This document shows, piece after piece, positions 8,404 through 13,350 of a stretch of 13,350 bases of DNA. The notes beneath the pieces are model-generated. The model had not been told where the DNA came from. It saw only the letters and a program-made list of their open reading frames with translations, and ran no database searches. The stretch's first letter is position 1, and the number at the start of each line of letters is the position of its first letter. The position numbers and the translations under genes were made by a program. This stretch comes from Pseudomonadales bacterium (GTDB taxonomy: Bacteria > Pseudomonadota > Gammaproteobacteria > Pseudomonadales > Azotimanducaceae), in the NCBI GenBank assembly GCA_028822125.1, contig JAPKEK010000013.1, forward strand, positions 1 through 13,350, read 5' to 3'.

Positions 8404-8680
8404 CGCCTGACTCCGGAGCCAGCTGATCTATAGGATAGATACTGGTAATTTTATGGGAAACGGTATCACGTATGAGATTGAACCACTGATTGCAGCCGTA
8501 GCTATGACACCAGCGTTCCCTGTGATTTCCCCTAGGATTCTGGCGCATAAAGAGGTAGCTGCCCCATTCTTCGTCCCCTACTGTGTCGGGGTTTTCCGGC
8601 CTGCAGATGTGCGCTTCACCACCCCAGGTAAACTCTCTCTCATCACGCAAACCGCATAGTGGACAGTCAATCTGAATCAT
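8390..8680 (-). CDS. soxD: Sarcosine oxidase delta subunit, zinc-binding
   Basis: 96 aa, the usual size for the small delta subunit. It begins M-I-Q-I-D-C-P-L-C-G, giving Cys6 and Cys9, and has W-C-H-S-Y-G-C around residues 57-63, giving His59 and Cys63. These are the four zinc ligands known in characterised delta subunits. The motif R-P-x-N-P-D at 27-32 and R-E-R-W-C-H are also family hallmarks. Delta has a structural role, holding alpha and beta together. Its ATG overlaps the soxB TGA as ATGA, and its end overlaps soxA by 14 bp. AAGGA lies 9 bases upstream. Confidence 0.95.
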   Translation of the reverse strand: MIQIDCPLCGLRDEREFTWGGEAHICRPENPDTVGDEEWGSYLFMRQNPRGNHRERWCHSYGCNQWFNLIRDTVSHKITSIYPIDQLAPESGDDNE

Positions 8681-9933
8681 AGCAGCGCTTCCTTGTCATC
8701 CATGCCCGAGGAGTCACCTTCGTCAATGAGCGCACCACTGGTAAATCGCTGCAGCGAGAACGCATCGATCAATGGATGAGGCCTTCCGTTTGCAATCGTA
8801 TCCGCGAAGGTCAGCCCTCCCGCAGGAATTGCTTTGAAACCATAGGTTCCCCAACCGCAATTTAAATAGACGCCCTCTACCGGTGAATGGCCCATGATTG
8901 GACTGGAGTCTGGCGTAGTGTCGACTGTCCCAGCCCACTGACGCATGAATTTCAGACGACTGAAGGCGGGAAATAGGTCAAGAAGCTCGCTCATATTGTT
9001 TTCAACGCGTGGTAAATTCCCGCGCTGGGCGTAAGAGTTGTACACATCAGTCCCACCCCCCAAGACCAGCTCACCACGATCCGACTGGCTGACATAAATA
9101 GTGCCATCCAGAACCACATCCAACACTGGCTTGACAGGTTCAGAAACCATGGCCTGCAACGCCATACTGGTGATGGGCAGACGAAAACCCAGCTTTGTAG
9201 CTAACTCGGAACTGTGTCCGGCAACCGCCAGGCCAACCCGAGATGTCTTGATTTCACCCTGGGAAGTCTGAACCCCAACAACTTCACCATTGCTCTGATT
9301 AAACCCAGTAACCTCACAATTCTGAATAATATCGACTCCTAGTGCATCGGCTGCGCGCGCATAGCCCCAGGCTACCGCGTCGTGCCGAGCCGTACCGCCG
9401 CGCCGCTGAATAAAACCACCGAACGTTTGTCTGCCGCTGGGAGAATTTTCACGCAGCAGCGGCATGAGGAATTTGAGCTCTTCAATCGACAATATTTCGG
9501 CCTCAATGCCCGCGTGCTGGAGCGCATTGACACGATAATTCATCATTCTGAGCTGCGCCCGACTGTGGGCAATATTTACGACGCCTCGCTGGCTGAACAT
9601 AATATTGTAATTCAGTTCCTGGCTGAGTCCCTCATAGAGTTTGAGTGACAAGTCGTAGAACCTCGTAGAGACGGGATTTAAATAATTCGAGCGAATAATA
9701 GCGGTATTGCGCCCCGTGTTGCCACCCCCGAGCCAACCCTTTTCCAGCACCGCCACATTGCAAATGCCATGCTCTTTTGCCAGGTAGTACGCTGTAGCAA
9801 GGCCATGTCCGCCGCCGCCGACAATAACCACATCGTAATGAGATTGAGGCGCGGGTGTGCGCCAGAATTGGGGCCAATGTCGGTGCCCTGTTAAAGCATG
9901 TTTGGCGATTGATAATATTGAATGTCGATGCAT
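8677..9933 (-). CDS. soxB: Sarcosine oxidase beta subunit (FAD and covalent FMN)
   Basis: 418 aa, near the family norm of about 405-420. The beta subunit is the catalytic one: it oxidises the N-methyl (secondary) amine at noncovalent FAD and passes electrons to a covalent FMN, where O2 gives H2O2. The FAD Rossmann motif is D-V-V-I-V-G-G-G-G-H-G-L at 34-45, followed by A-V-L-E-K-G-W-L at 61-68. His184, in T-A-R-H-D-A-V-A-W, aligns with the His that carries FMN (His173 in the Corynebacterium enzyme). The C-terminal NCGWGTYGFKAIPAGG segment is also typical. The N-terminus (S-I-A-K-H-A-L-T-G-H-R) resembles proteobacterial SoxB and supports ATG 9933. It begins only 12 bp after the S9 peptidase stop, without a clear ribosome site, so it probably depends on read-through from that gene. 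Confidence 0.95.
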   Translation of the reverse strand: MHRHSILSIAKHALTGHRHWPQFWRTPAPQSHYDVVIVGGGGHGLATAYYLAKEHGICNVAVLEKGWLGGGNTGRNTAIIRSNYLNPVSTRFYDLSLKLYEGLSQELNYNIMFSQRGVVNIAHSRAQLRMMNYRVNALQHAGIEAEILSIEELKFLMPLLRENSPSGRQTFGGFIQRRGGTARHDAVAWGYARAADALGVDIIQNCEVTGFNQSNGEVVGVQTSQGEIKTSRVGLAVAGHSSELATKLGFRLPITSMALQAMVSEPVKPVLDVVLDGTIYVSQSDRGELVLGGGTDVYNSYAQRGNLPRVENNMSELLDLFPAFSRLKFMRQWAGTVDTTPDSSPIMGHSPVEGVYLNCGWGTYGFKAIPAGGLTFADTIANGRPHPLIDAFSLQRFTSGALIDEGDSSGMDDKEALL

Positions 9934-9945
9934 ATCGTTGTGTAC

Positions 9946-12066
9946 TTAAATGCTGTCAGGCGCAGTTTTAGCAGCCAGTGCTTGCTCGAGCCCAGGAATA
10001 TATTTCGCGCCCACCGGCACGCGAATGGACGAGCCATTAAGTTTATCGCCGATCGACTCGCTGCGGCCACCCAGACACTGCGCAAGAAAAACTTCGGTGA
10101 CGCCCCAGAATGATTGTTGGTTGGGCGGTTTCAAAAACCCATGTCCCTCATCATCGTAGACGACGTAGGTGACCTTCGCACCGGCCTCCTGCATGATGTC
10201 CACGATCTGATCGGATTGCGATTTGGGCACGCGACTATCATTCGCACCCTGGCCGACCAGCACTGCACCTGTGGTTTTTTGCGCATGGGTGACGGGTGAA
10301 ATAGCTCGTAGGTGATCCATACCCTCTTCTGTCCGAGGATCACCGCCCAGCGCTAGTGACATCCATTCTGGAGTCCAGTGCGGCATAGGCACCATCACAT
10401 TCGATGGACCAACCACCGATACTCCGCAGGTAAATCGGTCGGGCGTCATGGTCATCCCGACCAACGTGGCATAGCCACCATAGCTGCCCCCGAGAATAGC
10501 GACCCGATCGCTATCGATCACGCCCTTGTCTATCAGTTCGTCCAGCTGCTCGAGCAGGTCTGTGTGCATTTTTCCACCCCATTCCCCATTGGCGGCGTTG
10601 CTGTAGGCTTTCCCAAAGCCTGCGGACCCACGAAAGTTCATGTTATACGTCGCGTAGCCCCTATTTCCCAGCCAGTGCAGAATCTCGCCATAAAAATACC
10701 CGGCTCGCTCATCTGACGGACCTCCATGGACTATCATGACTGTCGGCAATGGCCTATCCGGAATGCCGTTGTCATCGCTGTCGCTACCGGGCGGTAGGGT
10801 GTAGTAGGAGATCAGCGGCAAGCCATCGCTGGACTCGATCACGGTGGAGTAGGTTTTCGCCAGCTTCATATCCGCTAGAGCGGGCTGTGCCAGCGCCAAC
10901 TCAGTGAGCCCTTGAGACTCTCTGTTATAGAGCTGGTAACGCATCGGATAGTCTACCGACAAAAATTGCACCACCCAAAGGGCGTTATCACGCGACTGAC
11001 TCACTATCCGGAAATCTGCGCTGGGAAACTGATTCTTAAGTATCTCCAGGTCTTCCGATACGCTTTCGTCGAGGGGTTGCCAGCTGCGACGCACCCACTC
11101 AGCCATATAAGCCAGCGGCTTGAATGTCTCAGGTTCATAAATCACAGCTCCCAGGTCTACCCGATTGTCAAAAGCCAGTGTAGCTATAGAGCCCGTGGCC
11201 AGATTAAAACTGACCAGTGCACTGGTATCTCGGCCGGTGCTGTCGTAGGTGTACAGGGTTTTATTGTCGCGGCTGATACGACTGACTTTTTGGTCCCCTG
11301 CCGCCTGCAATGCAGCCAGGTTCTCCATGCTTATGCTGTGTATCTTTTGCCATTCCCCGTCCTGGGAAGCCAGCACATCAAACGCACCTTCTGCATTGAA
11401 CGCGATCGCCACCGCAGGAATTAGGTCGTGATTAGGAATCACCCCAATCACACCCGGTGAGGCACGCTGCACCTCTGTCAGAGCACCAGTGGTGAGAGTA
11501 AGCCGCGATAGCACCCAGTCGCTTTTTCCAAAGGTTTTGGCGGTGTCGGCTATTTCTGTTGGTATTTTTTCGCTGACCAAGGAGATCTGATAGGATTTGT
11601 CCGGCGATGGCGTCAGGTTTTTTTCTTCACCGGTGCTGACCTCTACCCGCCAGATATCCCAATTTTCGTCGCCCGCGTAATCGTGGGGGTAAATGATATA
11701 ACGACTGTCCGCACTCCACTGGTACATCACCACGCCGCTGGTATCCGCAGGTCTAACCCCTTGTTCGGTCTTAAAGGTAAGTTGGCTTTTGTGATCGAGA
11801 TCATCCGTAGGGGTGACAAAAAAATTGTTTACTCCATTCACAGGAGCAATCCAGGACAGCCACTTTCCGTCAGGGCTGATTTGAGGTGCCTCGTAAGCCA
11901 CCGGCGCAAAGAACTTTTCAAAAGGCTGCAGTTTCTGTAAATCGCCCGCCTGCCCAGAATCCTGCTCCGCGATAACGGCATTTTTCGCAGGTTGATCACT
12001 GTCGCAAGCCACGATAACGAGGCTACAAAAAGCCGTAAAAACCAACACTTTCAATCCCTTCATCAT
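9946..12066 (-). CDS. S9 (prolyl oligopeptidase-family) serine peptidase, lipoprotein
   Basis: 706 aa from ATG 12066, chosen because GGAG lies 6 bases upstream; ATG 12078 (four residues longer) lies in front of that site. The N-terminus is a lipoprotein signal: K-G-L-K, a hydrophobic run, then the lipobox I-V-A-C with Cys21. Asp at the +2 position is the inner-membrane retention signal in E. coli, so a periplasm-facing inner-membrane anchor is possible. Residues about 60-430 form the beta-propeller (repeated S-P-D-G-K and W-S-A-D-S-R strands). The catalytic alpha/beta-hydrolase domain follows with H-G-G-P-S-D (oxyanion loop), G-G-S-Y-G-G with nucleophile Ser528, Asp610 (GANDSRVP) and His642 (DEGHGF). 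Family members cut short peptides, often after proline, or act as acylaminoacyl peptidases; which applies here is unknown. It is the first gene after the putative promoter and is followed 12 bp later by soxB. Confidence 0.92.
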   Translation of the reverse strand: MMKGLKVLVFTAFCSLVIVACDSDQPAKNAVIAEQDSGQAGDLQKLQPFEKFFAPVAYEAPQISPDGKWLSWIAPVNGVNNFFVTPTDDLDHKSQLTFKTEQGVRPADTSGVVMYQWSADSRYIIYPHDYAGDENWDIWRVEVSTGEEKNLTPSPDKSYQISLVSEKIPTEIADTAKTFGKSDWVLSRLTLTTGALTEVQRASPGVIGVIPNHDLIPAVAIAFNAEGAFDVLASQDGEWQKIHSISMENLAALQAAGDQKVSRISRDNKTLYTYDSTGRDTSALVSFNLATGSIATLAFDNRVDLGAVIYEPETFKPLAYMAEWVRRSWQPLDESVSEDLEILKNQFPSADFRIVSQSRDNALWVVQFLSVDYPMRYQLYNRESQGLTELALAQPALADMKLAKTYSTVIESSDGLPLISYYTLPPGSDSDDNGIPDRPLPTVMIVHGGPSDERAGYFYGEILHWLGNRGYATYNMNFRGSAGFGKAYSNAANGEWGGKMHTDLLEQLDELIDKGVIDSDRVAILGGSYGGYATLVGMTMTPDRFTCGVSVVGPSNVMVPMPHWTPEWMSLALGGDPRTEEGMDHLRAISPVTHAQKTTGAVLVGQGANDSRVPKSQSDQIVDIMQEAGAKVTYVVYDDEGHGFLKPPNQQSFWGVTEVFLAQCLGGRSESIGDKLNGSSIRVPVGAKYIPGLEQALAAKTAPDSI

Positions 12067-12136
12067 GCCTGTCTCCACAAGCGGCGTGCAGCTCGATTCA
12101 ATATCTACACCAGACCCACTAGAATATATGTTTCAT

Positions 12137-12155
12137 TTACCTAAACTTTGGGTAA
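12137..12155. promoter_or_regulatory. Candidate operator: inverted repeat TTACC-N9-GGTAA
   Basis: Perfect 5-bp half-sites TTACC (12137-12141) and GGTAA (12151-12155) are separated by 9 bp, a 10-bp-scale centre spacing suited to a dimeric DNA-binding protein. The repeat overlaps the candidate -10 box by two bases and covers the inferred start, the classic place for a repressor to block initiation. The binding protein is unknown; the TetR-family product at the left edge is one candidate. The half-sites are short enough that chance cannot be excluded. Confidence 0.35.
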
Positions 12156-12182
12156 CATACTATAAACCAAAATATAGTTCAA
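12154..12182 (-). promoter_or_regulatory. Candidate sigma70 promoter for the S9-sox operon
   Basis: Read on the minus strand, TTGAAC (12182-12177) matches 4 of 6 bases of the -35 consensus. TATGTT (12159-12154) matches 4 of 6 of the -10 consensus, and the spacer is exactly 17 bp. Transcription would start near 12147. AT-rich context and position directly before the operon's first intact gene support it. Both boxes are imperfect and other hexamers occur nearby, such as TATAGT and TATATT. Confidence 0.4.
12159..12178. repeat. Inverted repeat ACTATA-N8-TATAGT in the promoter spacer
   Basis: Perfect 6-bp arms at 12159-12164 and 12173-12178 are separated by 8 bp (AACCAAAA on the plus strand). The repeat lies almost wholly inside the -35/-10 spacer of the candidate promoter, three bases past the first inverted repeat. 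It could be a second operator half-site pair or simply AT-rich coincidence. The long A/T-poor-in-G loop and weak arms make an RNA hairpin function unlikely. Confidence 0.3.
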
Positions 12183-12192
12183 GCGAACGATG

Positions 12193-12244
12193 TCACTCCA
12201 TGGTCGAGCGAAGCGCCTCCACGAGGCCCGGAATCAGGTCCGCG
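12193..12244 (-). other. Out-of-frame tail after the S9 fragment, possible deletion scar
   Basis: Between the fragment's TAA and the AT-rich promoter region the composition stays coding-like. A second minus frame reads through the fragment's end and terminates at 12193 with the helix-like peptide A-D-L-I-P-G-L-V-E-A-L-R-S-T-M-E. This could be the far end of the deleted gene or of a lost neighbour, joined out of frame. I do not recognise the peptide. Confidence 0.3.
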
Positions 12245-12562
12245 TTACAATGCCTGGCCCGCAAAACCCATAGCCCTGATGCCTTTACCCTGTTCCCGGG
12301 TGAGTTGACGGTCTTGCCCCGGGTGGACCAAAGGCCTGAACCAAATATTGTTGGCCCCACAGCGATCAGAAATATAGCTAACAGATGCACCGTCAGGACT
12401 CACCAACGGCACAAGGAAAGCGGGTGGCATCAGCAGGTCATCAAGGGCCAGGGCCAGGAGTTGTTTTTCCTGGGAATCTGCACCGCAGATAGCACCTCTG
12501 CTGCATACAAAAAGACAACAAAGGGAAATCAATCCAACCCTGTTGCCTCGCTGGCCAGTCAT
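12245..12562 (-). pseudogene. Truncated S9 peptidase fragment (signal peptide plus first propeller strands)
   Basis: 105 codons from ATG 12562, with a good ribosome site (AAGAGG, 6 bases upstream), starting 12 bp after the CocE-type gene. A Sec-type signal peptide (basic start, V-G-L-I-S-L-C-C-L-F-V core) is followed by a segment that aligns with the start of the intact S9 protein next door: V-S-P-D-G-x-x-V-S-Y-I here against I-S-P-D-G-x-x-L-S-W-I there, then a shared N-N-x-[WF]-[FV] and Q-L-T-x-x-x-G-x-x-R. The frame then ends at TAA after GFAGQAL, where the family would continue for about 550 residues, and no catalytic domain follows. Another frame stays open to 12193 (ending L-V-E-A-L-R-S-T-M-E) but matches nothing I recognise. 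It is most likely the remnant of a second S9 gene after a large deletion; a small expressed exported protein is the alternative. Confidence 0.6.
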
Positions 12563-12574
12563 AACGAACCTCTT

Positions 12575-13350
12575 CTAAGGCCCCGTAATTGGCAGTAACA
12601 GATGGGACGGGTATTTACTGTCGTGATGGACCGTCTGCTGCGCTACTTGCTGTGACGTCTCGGTATGGATCGCGCTACCGGTATTGGGGTTGGGGTCGAA
12701 AAGGGGAAAGAGGCTACTCGTTACCTCTAAGCGGACTCTATGGCCGACGTCGAAGACATGCCCCAGATCATTTAATCGAATCTGATATTTTTCGACTTTA
12801 CCAACTTGCAGCAACTCCTCATCTAAAAAGCTATTGCGGTAGCGGGCGCGGATTACACCTCTGCTATGAGAAAGGTTGACCGCAGTACCATCGGGATGGA
12901 CATCGATTATGCGCACAGCAAAGTCGGTATCCAGTGCGTCCGAGGCCGCATACAACACTAGGTTCAGCTGCCCTATGATTTCCAATGATCGATCCAGAAT
13001 CGCCGAACTGTAAACCAGTATATCTGGGCGCAGTTCCGTTTCGCTGACATCCTCACCATACTCCTGGTACACCACCGGATCCGCAGGATCAAATACAAAA
13101 CAATCAACCGGCTCCAGAGTCGGCTTGTCCAAATTCAGCAAGCCGTCGCCCTGTCGAGTATTCGCATTCCCTCCGCTGTGAAGATAAAACGCGGCTAGAG
13201 TGCACCGCGGTGGATATTCACAATAGCTGCGCCATTCATTAATCCCGGTTACAAATAATCTTACCCGATCTGGCATTTGTCTCGAGTCGGAGCCCTTCTG
13301 CAAATAATGATCGAAGAACCGCACTCGCTCAGCCAGAATATCTATTGTGG
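12575..13350 (-). CDS. CocE/NonD-family hydrolase, C-terminal part (5' end outside window)
   Basis: 258 codons, open through the right edge and ending at TAG (12577-12575). GTG at 13324 is internal, because the frame continues upstream as T-I-D-I-L-A-E-R. The segment holds the end of the alpha/beta-hydrolase domain and the C-terminal jelly-roll domain of the X-Pro dipeptidyl-peptidase/CocE group. Landmarks are R-F-F-D-H-Y-L-Q-K-G, V-R-L-F-V-T-G-x-N-E-W-R, the F-V-F-D-P-A-D-P-V-V motif, and G-H-R-V-R-L-E-V-T-S-S-L-F-P close to the end. Such proteins hydrolyse amide or ester bonds: Xaa-Pro peptides, cocaine, acylated antibiotics. The catalytic Ser, Asp and His lie upstream of the window, so activity cannot be judged. 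It sits 12 bp before the S9 fragment, so both once formed a transcription unit of exported or peptide-acting hydrolases. Confidence 0.85.
   Translation of the reverse strand, partial: TIDILAERVRFFDHYLQKGSDSRQMPDRVRLFVTGINEWRSYCEYPPRCTLAAFYLHSGGNANTRQGDGLLNLDKPTLEPVDCFVFDPADPVVYQEYGEDVSETELRPDILVYSSAILDRSLEIIGQLNLVLYAASDALDTDFAVRIIDVHPDGTAVNLSHSRGVIRARYRNSFLDEELLQVGKVEKYQIRLNDLGHVFDVGHRVRLEVTSSLFPLFDPNPNTGSAIHTETSQQVAQQTVHHDSKYPSHLLLPITGP

Larger units (their letters stand above)
12067..12192 (-). promoter_or_regulatory. AT-rich leader and upstream region of the S9-sox operon
   Basis: No gene is supported between the S9 start and the preceding fragment. The stretch at 12110-12185 is much richer in A/T than its surroundings and holds the promoter candidate and two inverted repeats listed separately. 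From the inferred start near 12147 the mRNA leader would be about 80 nt. No riboswitch or attenuator hairpin was recognised in it. Confidence 0.5.

Noticed and set aside
10912..11424. 170-aa open frame on the plus strand
   Set aside because: It lies fully antisense to the S9 propeller domain, has no recognisable motif, and its Cys/His/Arg-rich composition is typical of a shadow frame.
12065..12598. 177-aa open frame on the plus strand across the promoter gap and S9 fragment
   Set aside because: No family motif is visible and it crosses the AT-rich regulatory region; the minus strand has a ribosome site, signal peptide and S9 homology.
1..13350. tRNA, rRNA, CRISPR arrays, insertion sequences, phage genes
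   Set aside because: No repeat array, transposase motif, terminal repeats or RNA-gene signature was seen; the window is almost fully occupied by metabolic genes.

Overview
The window (13,350 bp, mid-50s GC by eye) looks like a Gram-negative proteobacterial chromosome, most plausibly a gammaproteobacterium. Support: canonical lipobox and Sec signals, a four-subunit sarcosine oxidase in soxB-D-A-G order, and S9, CocE and M19 hydrolases beside a GPH-type transporter. Genus cannot be fixed from the sequence. No RNA genes, CRISPR arrays or insertion sequences were seen.

Layout. Every gene except the first lies on the minus strand, so transcription runs right to left. At the right edge is the C-terminal part of a CocE/NonD (S15-like) hydrolase (12575-13350). 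Next is a short exported N-terminal fragment of an S9 peptidase that stops after about 105 codons (12245-12562, probable pseudogene). A 178-bp AT-rich gap follows, holding a plausible sigma70 promoter with an inverted repeat on its -10/+1 region. Downstream is a compact block: S9 lipoprotein peptidase (9946-12066), soxB (8677-9933), soxD (8390-8680), soxA (5407-8403), soxG (4836-5414), an SDR dehydrogenase (4027-4839), two tandem M19 dipeptidase paralogues (3021-4022 and 1975-2982) and a GPH/MFS_2 symporter (582-1952). Gaps are 38 bp or less and several genes overlap by 4 to 14 bp, so this is very probably one operon. At the left edge a TetR-family regulator on the plus strand (1-585, N-terminus missing) converges on the transporter, and the two stop codons overlap.

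How the genes may work together (inference). CocE/S15, S9 and M19 enzymes cleave peptides or amide/ester bonds, and S9 and S15 families often cut next to proline. Heterotetrameric sarcosine oxidase oxidises secondary (N-alkyl) amino acids, normally sarcosine, to H2O2, glycine and a tetrahydrofolate-bound one-carbon unit. A GPH symporter imports a solute, an SDR oxidises or reduces an alcohol/ketone, and a TetR protein may sense the substrate. The set resembles a catabolic island for an N-methylated or imino-acid-containing peptide or conjugate rather than the usual choline/betaine/sarcosine pathway. The folate and formaldehyde genes that commonly accompany soxBDAG are not in the window. The FMN-binding His of SoxB and the zinc ligands of SoxD are intact, so the oxidase looks functional. 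Both M19 proteins lack the complete N-terminal His-x-Asp metal motif, so their activity as ordinary dipeptidases is uncertain.
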